The position numbers and the translations under genes are program-made. This document shows positions 10,975 through 20,995 of a DNA stretch of 64,000 nt, piece by piece. The number at the start of each line of letters is the position of its first letter. The stretch's first letter is position 1. Source of the stretch: Cladocopium goreaui (taxonomy: Eukaryota; Sar; Dinophyceae; Suessiales; Symbiodiniaceae); the NCBI GenBank assembly GCA_947184155.2, contig CAMXCT020000504.1, forward strand, positions 1 through 64,000, given 5' to 3'. Under the pieces are notes generated by a model. The model worked only from the letters and a program-made list of their open reading frames with translations, was not told the DNA's origin and searched no databases.

Positions 10975-11321
10975 CCAACTCCTTCATCAAAGGAATCTCT
11001 TCCTCCAAGCCTTTCGTAACGGAGCCAGACCAATGAGCGTCCAAGTACAGCACTGTTGGACCTGAGACCTTTGGAAGGATCGTTTTCAGTACTTTGATGG
11101 AATTTCCCAAGTGGTAGTGAATCGGCCGTGCTGCCTTCCAAGCAAAAAGCCTGGCTGCCTCAAAACACTCAGTACTCAGTTCGATCGTGTGCAGTTCAGA
11201 GAAATGTAGGGAGAGTGCCACCACTGTTTGGCCCAAGAAGGTTCCAGTCTCAATGAAAATGCCAGAGCGAAAACCGGCACAAGGAAAGCCGCTCTGCCTC
11301 ACAATCAAGCGAATCAAGTCA
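10975..11321 (-). CDS. methyltransferase-like exon, part 1 (SAM-binding fold)
   Basis: The acceptor ATACATTCAG precedes 11321 and the donor GTTTCT follows 10975. The frame reads IFIETGTFLGQTVVALSLHF, then LHTIELSTECFEAARLFAWK, then GPTVLYLDAHWSGS. This is the pattern of a class I methyltransferase-like family: an acidic-then-glycine first loop (ETGT-LG-T), a second strand ending I-E-L-S, and a Y-L-D-A-H-W/Y-S-G strand. Substrate and methyl acceptor are unknown. This exon with 10660-10535 and 10298-9460 forms one gene. Confidence 0.65.
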
Positions 11322-11344
11322 CTGAATGTATGGACTTGTCAATC

Positions 11345-11622
11345 CCCCAAAAACACGCACACACACACACGCTATATGAATAGTGAGGAAGACTAGTAGC
11401 CATGGGGGCCACATTCCCTGAAGGTTGGGCCCTGGAAGCTCCAGACTTCCATGCCGTTCGTAGGAAAAGGACTTGAGGTGATCTGGCTGTCATTGCTCGG
11501 GCCCCCAAAGCTTTCACCAAATGATCCAAATGAATCCTGAAGCAAAATCCCAGTTGCTCACATTCCTGAAAAATCTCCTGAAGATTGCCCCAAGTCAATG
11601 CCCAGGACGATTCATCCGCCAT
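11345..11622 (-). CDS. N-terminal exon of the methyltransferase-like gene (candidate)
   Basis: The frame opens with MADESSWALTWGNLQEIF and reads IHLDHLVKALGARAMTARSP. It lies directly upstream of the SAM-fold exon, separated by a short GT-rich piece beginning GTGTGT, which could be a very small intron. An island at 11740-11595 (SPVGLIDLMLKVPGSIMFHK) may be the exon before it. Confidence 0.4.
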
Positions 11623-11793
11623 TTGGCCATGGGTGCGGCTTGAAGGAATTTTTTATGGAACATGATGGAACCTGGAACCTTAAGCATCAAATCTATAAGA
11701 CCTACGGGGCTTCCGTATTTGCTTCTCAGAACTTCTGAATGATATGATATGATATCATATGATATCATGTGATATTGTGAACAGTGTGATTTC

Positions 11794-12084
11794 TCAACAC
11801 TGAGTGTGGCCATGTGTCGCCTCATCTTGTGTAGTGGCTAGACGGCTAGTCAAGCTGCGGAAATTCATCAAGGCCAGCTCAAGCCCATGTCCAATCATCG
11901 GGAAGTGGCACCTGGTTTGGCCACTTGGATTCACTTGGCCTGTCTGCCCCCCGCCTGGAAGTAGCTCTCCGCGATCAGCGGCCGCGCAGCTTTCCAGGGC
12001 TGGGAGCTGAAACAGCTTCGGGTGAACTGACTCAATGACAAAGTGAATCTCACGATTCACGTGCAAAAAAGCAACCAAGGCCAT
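11794..12084 (-). CDS. candidate 5' exon, unknown
   Basis: The frame starts with ATG at 12084 and reads VAFLHVNREIHFVIESVHPK then LFQLPALESCAAADRGELLP. There is no clear donor and the later part is low in complexity. 12100-12320 is an AT-rich tract (TATATC/TATATA). Confidence 0.3.
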   Translation of the reverse strand: MALVAFLHVNREIHFVIESVHPKLFQLPALESCAAADRGELLPGGGQTGQVNPSGQTRCHFPMIGHGLELALMNFRSLTSRLATTQDEATHGHTQC

Positions 12085-12589
12085 CCAACGTCTCCGATTC
12101 TACATAAGTATATATGTGTGTATATATCTATATATCTATATATATATATATATTATATATAATTATAAATATATATATACATACTGTATGGCATATGATG
12201 GCATATGATTAATATGTACTGTAGATATATCTAAAATTATTTATATAAATATGAGGTTGAATATGTGTGTATATTATAATATATTATATGTATTTAATTG
12301 TATTTATATGTGGTTCAAACATGCTCAAACGAGGCAAGTATCCAAGTGCCTGTACCAAAGCCACTTGTGCAGCACAACGGAATGCCCCCCGTACTGAGCA
12401 TCTGACTTGATTCTCGTCTCCGTCAGGTGCCGCAGCAAATCTCCCAGGCAAATGTAAACCCATTTGCACCCCGAACTGGGAAGAAGATTTGAGGTGTTAT
12501 GAGGTGTTGATGTTGCAAATGCCTGTTGTTATTGATGTTATTGTCATTGCTGTTTGCATAATTTTGCATGTAGGTCTCCATGTTTTCAC

Positions 12590-12988
12590 TGTAGATATCT
12601 GTGACAAGGCAAATGTGTCCAGCAAAAATGTGCAAACACAATAGTGTTCTTCCTTCCCTTGGGTATAGCACTGGTGCATCCTCCAAGTGAGCCACCACCA
12701 GTCTTGCGGCACTGCCTGCGTTGGTAGTGGGAATCGGTCCAGGCCTCAAAGTGTGGCTTTCTGTGACCAAAGACACAAACAGGAAATGATCGGAAGCATT
12801 GATCAAAGCCTGTTGGACTTCATGGAGCCTCCTTTGGGGTCTTGTTATGTCTTGTTGGCATTCTGCAATTGGAGAAAGGTGCAATCTTACGTCCCAATTT
12901 AAGTCAGTCTGGGATGCTCCCCCTTCCCTGCCACCCTGAGCTTCCAGCTCACGGCTCAGCTCGCAGTCCATCATGCGATTGTTCACAT
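12590..12988 (-). CDS. two candidate exons, unknown
   Basis: Exon 12988-12891 has the acceptor ACCTCACAG and the canonical donor GTAAGA, and reads MMDCELSRELEAQGGREGGA then QTDLNWD. A second island from about 12831 reads LHEVQQALINASDHFLFVSL and LRPGPIPTTNAGSAARLVVA. A third piece near 12420-12370 (DENQVRCSVRGAFRCAAQVA) may continue the gene. The phases were not reconciled. Confidence 0.45.
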
Positions 12989-13264
12989 CTGTGAGGTACC
13001 TGCGACGACCACCGAGCTTTGGTCATGGTTTCATTAGTGGATACCGGTGGCAGTTGTGATCAAGTTGTGGTCAATTTTCATGACTGCTTGCGTGAATATT
13101 ATTCTTGAATGCGTCAAACATGTTTGAATATGTCTAAATAATGACTACAGTAAATTTTAAATCTGTTTGAATGATCATCAGAGTGATCAGCATATCCGCG
13201 GCCTTCTGAGGCCGCCTGCAGTGTTGCTCAGCAGGCTGCCAGGCAAGACCTGCAGAATTCAAAG

Positions 13265-13769
13265 CATGACAGCCCACCAGCAACACTTTGAGTATGGCGG
13301 TCCCACCTCCCGCATCAAGTGTCTTTCCACACTGGCCTGTGCAACTGAGGTGCCCTTGAGAGTCTTCATCTTGGACCTCGGAAGCCCAGCTATGCCAGCT
13401 AAACTGACAGTCGGAGATGTCCCACGTGTTCCACACCCTGACGATTCGCCCTGAGGTTCGTACCACAATGCATGCAAGACACAGCTGGAAGCCCCGGCTG
13501 CAACTGGCGAGGAAAGTAGAATAGCAAAATATAGCAAAATAATATGATCATGCGATATCATGCGTGGAAAGGTGTGGATATGTTTGGAATTGTGTAAATG
13601 TTTGGAAGAAACGTCTCCAAATCTCCCCAGCCTGAAGCTGCTTGGTAGGCATTGCAAACAACAAAGCAGCCCGCACAGGGCACCTAGGACTCCGTCGCAG
13701 CTGGGGCGCTGGGAAGAGTCACTGGACTTGGACCATCCCAGCTGTTCCGGGATTGGTTGCACTGTACCT
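13265..13769 (-). CDS. two candidate exons, unknown
   Basis: Island 13769-13600 follows the acceptor ATAGCACAG and reads LGWSKSSDSSQRPSCDGVLG, with a Cys-rich hydrophobic run ALCGLLCCLQCLP. Island 13507-13265 follows TTCCTCGCCAG and reads SCVLHALWYEPQGESSGCG, GTSPTVSLAGIAGLPRSKM and SVAQASVERHLMREVGPPYS. The antisense plus frames over both are also open but less convincing. Confidence 0.4.
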
Positions 13770-13773
13770 GTGC

Positions 13774-13802
13774 TATACATGCTATACATGCTATACATTA
13801 TG
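13774..13802. repeat. GCTATACAT 9-bp repeat
   Basis: Three consecutive copies are present. Confidence 0.85.
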
Positions 13803-14113
13803 TGTTATATTGTTTTTATGATTTATTGATTTTATTGAATTTCATTGTGTTTCATCGTTTTGCTATTTTGCATCTTGGCCGCGGATGTTAGTATTCTACG
13901 TCAACAGTTGTTTTTCATGTGCAAAGGTGAACAACATAAAACAAAATGTCAATTGTCCTCACAACTAGTGAGAAGCTCAAGAGATGCAAAGTTCTGGCCT
14001 TTTGCAAAATATCCCAAGCAAGGCACAGGTGGCTGGGCAAGAGCGATTCGCCCAAAATTCACTGCCAAGATGGCCAAGACCTGCACTTGTATCATCTGGT
14101 GCCAAGAAACTAC

Positions 14114-14220
14114 TCAAACATCTGCTCTGTCCTCTTCAGTTTTGAACTTTGGATGTTTCGGTTCAGCGATACATTGTTTTCAAGCATGAATTCAACCCCG
14201 TCGATATTTTCGGGCGTGAA
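14114..14220 (-). CDS. internal exon, unknown
   Basis: The acceptor GGTTAGTCAG precedes 14220 and the donor GTAGTT follows 14114. The 107 bases read FTPENIDGVEFMLENNVSLN then IQSSKLKRTEQMF. The composition is that of a soluble protein. A 92-codon plus frame over the same bases is its antisense shadow. A following island at 14105-13960 (VQVLAILAVNFGRIALAQPP) may hold the next exon. Confidence 0.5.
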
Positions 14221-14269
14221 CTGACTAACCAGGATTAACTAAACATTTCATATAGTCAGAAAACGTCAG

Positions 14270-14450
14270 GAAATGAAAACACAACTCCTCCTTCCAAACG
14301 TTTGCTGGTGGGCGCACTGTTGCAGTGAAGCGAGTGAAGCAGCTCGGCAAGTGAATCACCAGGTCACCACCTGAGGCAGTCAATGGATCCACCTCTGTGA
14401 GGTCCAGAAAACCCAGCCACAACATCCAAAATCCAAATGCCCGCACATGC
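14270..14450 (-). CDS. candidate exon, unknown
   Basis: The frame reads VRAFGFWMLWLGFLDLTEVD then ASGGDLVIHLPSCFTRFTAT. No clear acceptor is seen. 14535-15390 shows no coding signal, only a small TGTACATGAT 10-bp repeat at 14935-14965. Confidence 0.35.
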
Positions 14451-15401
14451 CCGCCCCAGTTTAGATGATTTTGTGACAATTTTAAGTGACTAATTGTGAC
14501 CAGATGTTCATATTGTTCATATTGTCCATTCACTTATGCGATCATCGTGGACTCTTCTCTTGTGGACCTGTGATGACCCCTGCAACATTCCGCCTTGCCT
14601 GTGACTAGCACCCTGAGTGCCAGGTACACTGCCTCAGTGCGTTCAGATGCGCCCAAAGATCCCAAAGTCAGTTGTGAGTCAACTCTGAAGAGGCTTGGCT
14701 GTAGCATGCTGTAGCTTTCCTAAGGTGAACAGGTGTTTTCTGGATTTCTGGAAAAGTACCAGGGGAAGCTGAGGGAGCTCGCCCCCCCCGCGACTTCAAA
14801 GAGTGCTGTGCTTGTGACACCACACAGTTCAAGTCCACGTTCTCATGGCAAATGTTGAGGTGTCGACTCTCACCAAGTCAAGACCTAGCTCCAACTGCTG
14901 ACAGTCACGGCAAAGAAGACCGTTGTAGGACTATACTGATTGTACATGATTGTACATGATTATACCCTATAGCTGTAAGCTGGTGGAAACATGTGGAAAC
15001 TACGGGGGAGACACCGCTGAGATATTCTTGGCGCAGCTGAGGTGAAAACGCCACTTGGAGTTCAACTCCCACTCGACCTAGGCAATGGACATTGATCAAT
15101 GGTTTGTTTGTTGCCTGCAGTCAACATCAGTCAACCGGGTAATGCAACCAGTCCAATGATGATGAGATCAGTCATGACAGTCATGTTGTGAGGGCTCTGG
15201 ATCTAGACCAAATATTGCACCCACCACTGGAACCGTGCCAACTTGTCATTGCTGCCTGGGTCCAATTAAACATATTAAACGGATGACAGTGGTGACCCCA
15301 GGCACAGTGACTGTGTGAGGAGTCTTACAATATCTTACCTCTTTTGCTCTTTAGATACTACTGAACAGAAATCTTGACCAGTCCCATCTTAGCTCCTCAT
15401 T

Positions 15402-15902
15402 CCTACAAGTGCAATGGCCAGCCATACCTTTCCTTTCTCATCCTTTCTCCATGCACCGAAAACCGCTGAGTCTTCTCTGAATGCACTGGAGCCAGGCTTC
15501 CAAGGACTGACTTCGTAACTCCCAGTGGAGAAAGCTGTAGGTGCAGTTAAAACTTCCAGCAGCCACGGGGCCACTAAGGAGAAACGTTGCCACATTGACT
15601 ATGGAGGACTATGGATATCTGTGGACTACACTACCAAATAAAGCTAGCCAGCTAAAGGAGTCAAAGAAGATCTTCTCCTGCAAAGCGTACCTCCGAACGA
15701 TGACATCAATAATTTCATTCGCAAGCCTGATGGAAATTAAAAAGACTGCAGTGATGAAGCAAAAAAGTGCAGTGATCTTTAAGCTTCAAAAAAGAGAGCA
15801 CCAGCGCCCGAAGGCGCACCGGCAAGCCCTCAAGGATGTTTGCCACTCGGCTCTCCACGGACTTCCGCACACGATCACGCTTTTCTTTGTCCTGTAGTGT
15901 CT
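15402..15902 (-). CDS. membrane protein exons with an apparent frameshift, unknown
   Basis: From 15902 one frame reads KRDRVRKSVESRVANILEGL then PVRLRALVLSFLKLK. From about 15786 a different minus frame takes over, reading ITALFCFITAVFLISIRLAN then EIIDVIVRRYALQEKIFFDS and FSWLALFG, up to a donor GTAGTG at 15635. The first part is a charged amphipathic segment and the second a transmembrane helix with a polar tail. The switch lies near a T6 run at about 15793-15798, so it may be a base error, a real frameshift or a missed tiny intron. A further island, 15596-15428, ends in the donor GTATGG and reads AFREDSAVFGAWRKDEKGK. Confidence 0.45.
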
Positions 15903-15954
15903 ACGACGGGTCCAAGGGCCATGGACCTGCAACCGTCTCGCCTCCTAGAGGAGT

Positions 15955-16290
15955 ATTATATATTTGATATTAGCTATATATATATATATAATTGTATAAA
16001 TATATATAATTTTTTTTTTGTTTATTTATTTATTTTTCTAATTTTATTGATTTATTTATTTATATGTTTTATATGTTTTTGATGTGATGTCAATGTCAAC
16101 GCTAGCCGCATCCGGCTGACAAATGCTGTTGGATTTAGTACCTGCAGCTGGTTTCAGTCATGCCTCCTGATGAAGCTTCACATTCTGAACGCACGGACTC
16201 CAAGCCTTTATATATCTTTATATATCTTTATATCTTTATATATCTTTATATGCCATTATATTATCCTGATATATCCTGATATATCCTGAT
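15955..16290. repeat. AT/T-rich tract with 10-bp repeats
   Basis: TATATA and TTTATT runs span 15970-16080. Tandem TATATCTTTA (10 bp) lies at about 16205-16250, and ATATCCTGAT (10 bp, three copies) at about 16261-16290. 16290-16640 shows nothing clear. Confidence 0.85.
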
Positions 16291-16643
16291 CATGTCACTC
16301 TTGTACAGCCTGGACAGCCAGTCCCTGGTCCTTTGGTGGCCTCGGGGCGACCTGCGAACCTGTGGGATGACTCTGGGCATCTCTGGGCCCAGGAAACATT
16401 CGGAAACCATCGGAAACCACGTGCAAAATCTGAAGCATTGCGCAATACAAATCGATATACCTTGGATTAAATGATTAAACCTGAGCCCATCACTGCTACC
16501 TCTTGGCAGCGCGGCTTTCGAAGCTTCCTGTCCTTACAGCATGGGGTTGGGCAATGATCACACATCAACGTGTTGACCGTGTTGAACAGGAGGTGGGGTT
16601 AGGAAAATGAATGATTGGACGCCTTTTGTACCAGCGCTTGTGA

Positions 16644-17028
16644 TTAAACATTGCTTTTTCGGGCATTGCAGTCCTGCTCTTGCCACGCTTCTGATGCTGT
16701 CAACCACTCGGGCAGCCTTGGCTCATTGCAACAAGCACGAGGCGTGACGGTGTGACTGGGCTTCTGAGTTTTCCAGACCTGAGGGGCAAGAGTTGACGTC
16801 CCTATTCTCTGTTGGAGCCAGCCAATCATTTTACATATTGAATCAAATATGAATCAAATCATATTGGGTCGCTGCATACCTAGAATGCCCAGGTCTCCGC
16901 ACAGCAGCTTCGCTATCGATCCCATGAAAACTCTCAACAACAGACTCCTGCCAAGCGGAGTTGGTGCATGTCACCCTGGTGGTCATGAAACCACGAAGCG
17001 CATCAAGTTGCTGCAAAACCTCGACCAT
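16644..17028 (-). CDS. two candidate exons, unknown
   Basis: The first island ends at 16880 with the donor GTATGC and reads LRGFMTTRVTCTNSAWQESV then GIDSEAAVRRPGHSR. The second, about 16800-16644, reads TSTLAPQVWKTQKPSHTVTP then LPEWLTASEAWQEQDCNARK and a stop, after a possible acceptor CTCCAACAG. They could be the last two exons of one gene. Confidence 0.4.
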
Positions 17029-17194
17029 ATGAAGTCAGAGTTGCAGTGGCTTTCAAACTGTTCTAGGCGAATCAAACAGTGAAGTAGGCGAATGTTGCAC
17101 TTCAGAATTCAGAATCTTGTTGCAGCACTCAGCATCTGAAACTGGAAATGTGCGTGGGGCCAGGTTCTACAGCACGTGTCTTGAACATCCCATT

Positions 17195-17279
17195 CTAAGT
17201 CAGGCTGTGCTGAAGGGATCCCAGTGTGTCCTCATCAGGCTGTACCTCAGCTCTGTCTGTCTTCCATACTTTTGAGCTT
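17195..17279 (-). CDS. terminal exon, unknown
   Basis: The acceptor CTACAATCCAG is followed by SSKVWKTDRAEVQPDEDTLG, then SLQHSLT and a stop. Charged, soluble composition. Confidence 0.45.
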
Positions 17280-17455
17280 CTGGATTGTAGGGTAAAGTGT
17301 TTAGAAAGATTTAGAAAGACACAATGTCTGTGAAAGAAGCATGGTGGTGAAATCTTGGATGATTTAGGGTTATCCAGCTTGATTTCCAAAACATGACTGT
17401 GTTTGTGAGACTCAGCAAAAGTGGAAGGGAAAACCAGCTCGTAGAAGGACCTGCC

Positions 17456-17690
17456 TCAGACCTCCAAACCATGCACCAATTTTGTCAAGTTTCCAATCTG
17501 GCATTAGGACCCTGCTTGCCTCAGAAAAGAAGTGGGGTGCGCCGGGGTGCTGCATCTGAATGGCAGTGCATGTCTGTTTGGCCGACTTCTGTCCGAAGAT
17601 GTTCGGTTTGCCATGTTCATCTTATGATTGCCACCATGTACTCACCATCCTCTGCAGCAACTGCCATGCAGTTTCACTGTGCATAGAGAG
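17456..17690 (-). pseudogene. coding island with an in-frame stop
   Basis: One minus frame reads HSETAWQLLQRMVSTWWQS, then TAA, then continues HGKPNIFGQKSAKQTCTAIQ and PDWKLDKIGAWFGGLRQ up to a donor-like GTCCTT. The stop sits in otherwise convincing coding sequence. Either the region is a decayed gene, or an acceptor such as ATCATAAG starts the exon after the stop, at about 17613. Confidence 0.4.
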
Positions 17691-17836
17691 ATGTGGCACC
17701 CGCGTATCTACACTTCTCCCTCAACATCTTCTTGCTGGTCACTTTTTTGGGGCCCTTCTCCTGGGACACTGGGCACTGGGCCCCACCCACTGGGCCCTAC
17801 CCATCCCCCAGATCCCAAGCCATCCCAAGCCAGGGC

Positions 17837-17967
17837 TCATTCTTTGAAGCATCCTGCTGGCGTCACTGCCATCTGCAGCTCTTCTGCCAGGCCCTGCAGC
17901 TTGCTCAATGGGTCAAATCCACCTGGCAACGTCCAAGTGGAGCAGCCATGGGCAGATTTGACGTTCG
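17837..17967 (-). CDS. terminal exon, unknown
   Basis: After the acceptor-like GACGTCAAG the frame reads SAHGCSTWTLPGGFDPLSKL then QGLAEELQMAVTPAGCFKE and a stop. Confidence 0.5.
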
Positions 17968-18205
17968 CTTGACGTCATGGATCTGTAGAAACAACACTGT
18001 TGAAACATGTTTGCATCGTCATGTGCTGTGGCATCAATGATCTACTGAATCTACTGTGACAAAGTCACGCTGGATATTATTCCACCTGGATCCTGGATGC
18101 CTGATTAAACTATATACGTTGAATTGGCCTTTGCACGACACAGAACACAAAACATTACAAACCTCTCTCACGTGTGTATAAAGAAGCAATATCAACATAC
18201 AGTAC

Positions 18206-18439
18206 CAACCCTTGAATGGACAACATCATTGCAGTCTGACCCCCCAATCCTCAGGCCTTTCTTTACGGAGCCCTTAGCACATTTGCTACAGACTTCCAGT
18301 TTCATGGCCGTTGAGACCAACAGCGGCAGCTCATTGGGATCCAGGGTGTCCAGGTGACTCTCGCCCTTTCCCGATCGTTCAGAAGTTTGCTGCTGACATG
18401 CCAAGAAGGCAGCTGCTTTTTTCCTGATATCCGGAAGTG
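18206..18439 (-). CDS. internal exon, unknown
   Basis: The acceptor TTGGTCTGAG precedes 18439 and the donor GTACTG follows 18206. The frame reads ALPDIRKKAAAFLACQQQTS (its first codon completed across the splice), NELPLLVSTAMKLEVCSKCA and GLRIGGSDCNDVVHSRV. The CSKC pair and Lys-rich stretch are noted but no domain is recognised. Confidence 0.55.
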
Positions 18440-18689
18440 CTCAGACCAAGTGAATCATCTTGAACAAAAGACGATAAGTACATTAGTACATCTATACACA
18501 AATAAAAGAGGCTTCTGACTGTGCAGGCAGGCGTCAAGTTGCCGAAGTTCATGCCTCACAAAAGGTGAGAGCTATGCAACTAAAACCTTGCTTTGCTGAT
18601 ATAATTTGATAATTATAACATATTATAACTCACTATCATTGCAATGCGGAAGAAGAGAAGCAAGGAGAGAGAGCGAGGCAAGGCAGGAG

Positions 18690-18789
18690 CAAGAGAGGAT
18701 AAGAGAGGCTTTGAAGTTTCAAACTCAGAAGCTTAACACTCCGCAATTCGTCCGACTCATCCAGCAGGTTGCGTGAGGTGTTTGGTGGC
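18690..18789 (-). CDS. candidate exon, unknown
   Basis: After the acceptor TTGTGGTATAG, with G following, the frame reads PPNTSRNLLDESDELRSVKL then LSLKLQS. The 3' limit is unclear. Confidence 0.4.
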
Positions 18790-19148
18790 CTATACCACAA
18801 CATTTCATGAGATTTCATACTACAGTAATCCATTCAACTTGGCCTGGTGATCTCAAAATACAAAACTGTTTATCAGTTTCACTCTGAGGGCGTTTGCCAT
18901 CTTTTGCCCATGTTTGCATATTTTTGCCCCATCTTGGCCCACCATCTATCCTGGCATTGCCATGAAAAGCAACAACTTGCACCAGGCCACTTGTGGTTGG
19001 GTGGAAACTGCCCGTCCCTTGGGTCATGCAAGTTGCAGAACTTTTTGGGCATCTCTTTGGAGGCAAAAGTCAAGGCCTTCAAAACGGCAACTGCACCATG
19101 ACAGGTGATGACAGTGCGACCTGTGGGTATCAGATGGTATCAGTGTGC

Positions 19149-19287
19149 TTCATATATCTGGGTAAATTATATGTCACTAACCTGAATTATTAATAATTAA
19201 GGCCCATTTGGGGATGATTCCCTTTACTAACCATGATTCCAGTGAGGGAGAACAGTGAGGTCGTTATAATTTACCCAGATATATGAA
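19149..19287. mobile_element. 22-bp inverted-repeat element (MITE-like)
   Basis: TTCATATATCTGGGTAAATT at 19149 and following is repeated as its exact reverse complement ending at 19287, giving arms of 22 bp around 95 bp. The interior has no coding signal. No clear target-site duplication is visible. This fits a miniature inverted-repeat element or a long hairpin. Confidence 0.6.
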
Positions 19288-19289
19288 TG

Positions 19290-19585
19290 TCTCTCAGATA
19301 TTGTCCGCTTTCATTTGCTACTGATGTTTCATGGAAAAAAACAAAAATAGCAAGCATTGGGCGTAGGGCAAATTGCCCTGTCATGGCCCCAGCTAGCCCC
19401 CAAGCCTCTGATGCACCCTGGGTTCGTGCCAGCTCGATGAACTTGACATAGACCATGTCCCCCTTGGCAACTGGGCACCACTTCCCAAATGTCTGTGTGG
19501 CCTCTTTTCGTCTGTGTGGGGTTTCCTTTCCCCAATGGCACACTGTCAGTGGAAGTTGGGGTTGCTTCTCACTCATACAACCCAC
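19290..19585 (-). CDS. candidate exon, unknown
   Basis: The frame reads LPLTVCHWGKETPHRRKEAT, FGKWCPVAKGDMVYVKFIEL and ARTQGASEAWGLAGAM. The VAKGDMVYVKF run looks like beta strands. Its 3' end reaches the inverted-repeat element. Confidence 0.45.
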
Positions 19586-19597
19586 AACCGGCGCACC

Positions 19598-19735
19598 TCA
19601 CGCTCTGTGGCAGGCCGAGGCAATGCCTTCCGTGGCATCTTTGGCCACGGAAAGCCCTTCACGAAGAGGCTCACAGCGCAAGCACTGCAGAGATAGACAC
19701 CGAGCAGCCTGAACATGCTGCAACCAGCGATAAAT
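19598..19735 (-). CDS. candidate exon, unknown
   Basis: The acceptor TTGGACATCTCAG is followed by IYRWLQHVQAARCLSLQCLR then CEPLREGLSVAKDATEGIAS and a stop that lies next to a donor-like GTGCGC. It may be terminal, or may splice just before the stop. Confidence 0.45.
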   Translation of the reverse strand: MYRWLQHVQAARCLSLQCLRCEPLREGLSVAKDATEGIASACHRA

Positions 19736-20029
19736 CTGAGATGTCCAAACTAAACTGAAACGCTTAGGAGTCGAGAAAGAAAGGGTTTCTGATTGAACTT
19801 TGAGCATGATCAGCATGCCATCCTAGATTCTGTTTCCAAACGCAGTCCACCTGAGAGTCCATGGCCGGAGCTTGGTGAAGACCTCAGCAACGAAAGGAAA
19901 CTCTGTCCGTCCAAAAGTTCACACCAACTCGAACTTAATTCAACGCCCCGATCTTACATGATAGCATTTGAGTCACCACACCACATGTTTCATAAAACAT
20001 GATAAAACATTGTTACAGTCACAGTATAA

Positions 20030-20106
20030 TCAGATATAATCAGATATAATCAGATATAATCAGATATAATCAGATATAATCAGATATAATCAGATATAAT
20101 CAGTAT
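20030..20106. repeat. CAGATATAAT 10-bp tandem repeat
   Basis: About seven perfect copies lie end to end. Confidence 0.95.
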
Positions 20107-20331
20107 ATGCTTCACCACGGCACTACCAAAACTGCATCAATATCCTTTGGACCTGAGTCTACCACTGGGCCCACCATGGCGCCAACGGGGCTCAGGTCAT
20201 CTCAGGTCGCCAGCCAGCCAGTCCGAATCGCCAAAGGCTTGTTTTGTGGTTCAGTATTTACAGTTTCATCAGCTTCTGTACGCATGCATGCCCAGCAGTA
20301 GGCTAGTCACTCATGATTCTGCAGATTGTGT

Positions 20332-20406
20332 TTGTTGATTCATGTTGATTCATGTTGATTCATGTTGATTCATGTTGATTCATGTTGATTCATGTTGATT
20401 CATGTT
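20332..20406. repeat. TGTTGATTCA 10-bp tandem repeat
   Basis: About seven perfect copies lie end to end. Between this and 20780 I see no coding signal. Confidence 0.95.
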
Positions 20407-20788
20407 CGTTGGATGCATGGGTGGTATTCTCGCTTTGTCTAGTGCGCAGCTTGATTAAGCCATCTCCTCTTACCTACCTGGCCGGCCTCCTGTAAGCCAA
20501 CAAAGCTGAGACCTAAGAGATCTGCACCTGGCATCCCAAGATTCACGCAGTGCTCGATTGCTGGCCCTGGCCAAAGGAGATAAGTCAAAGAAAAGGTGCA
20601 GCCTACAGTTCACTGATATACCAAGACCATATCAGCTGACTGAAATTTACACAAATACATACTGTACATTACTGTACTGTATGTCATTTAAATATATGAT
20701 TTAAATGATATTATAAAAATGAAGAATCCGACTGACCCCAAGTTCTTCTAATCACTCTCCAAGTGTCCTGGAAGCCGCTTGGAAGCCG

Positions 20789-20995
20789 CTATCCTGAGCT
20801 CCAGGCAGCTAAGCCCAAGCGGTCAGGAGAAAGCTCCAGTAGAGCAAGGTTGGCCTGTCCTGCCACCATCTGCCACCCGCAGTTGCAAAGGCTGGGGACC
20901 ACGAATTCCAAGGCATCGGATAATTGTGGCATATTGTGACATGTCGGCTTTACCAGGCCTTCTGAATGCGAGCCGACAGCCTCCACTTCTGGATC
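20789..20995 (-). CDS. terminal or near-terminal exon, unknown
   Basis: The acceptor GCTATGAAG, with G following, leads into DPEVEAVGSHSEGLVKPTCH, then NMPQLSDALEFVVPSLCNCG and NLALLELSPDRLGLAAWSSG. The composition is strongly protein-like. A plus frame over the same bases is weaker. Confidence 0.5.
   Translation of the reverse strand, partial: DPEVEAVGSHSEGLVKPTCHNMPQLSDALEFVVPSLCNCGWQMVAGQANLALLELSPDRLGLAAWSSG

Noticed and set aside
13946..14224. 92-codon plus frame ending FSSMNSTPSIFSGVN
   Set aside because: The minus strand over the same bases is a better exon with a matched acceptor and donor (14220-14114).
15541..15897. 118-codon plus frame rich in Lys and Gln
   Set aside because: The minus strand carries a clear membrane helix and splice motifs over the same interval.
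20031..20406. Regularly spaced repeats considered as a CRISPR array
   Set aside because: The units are contiguous 10-bp repeats with no unique spacers, in a eukaryotic sequence.
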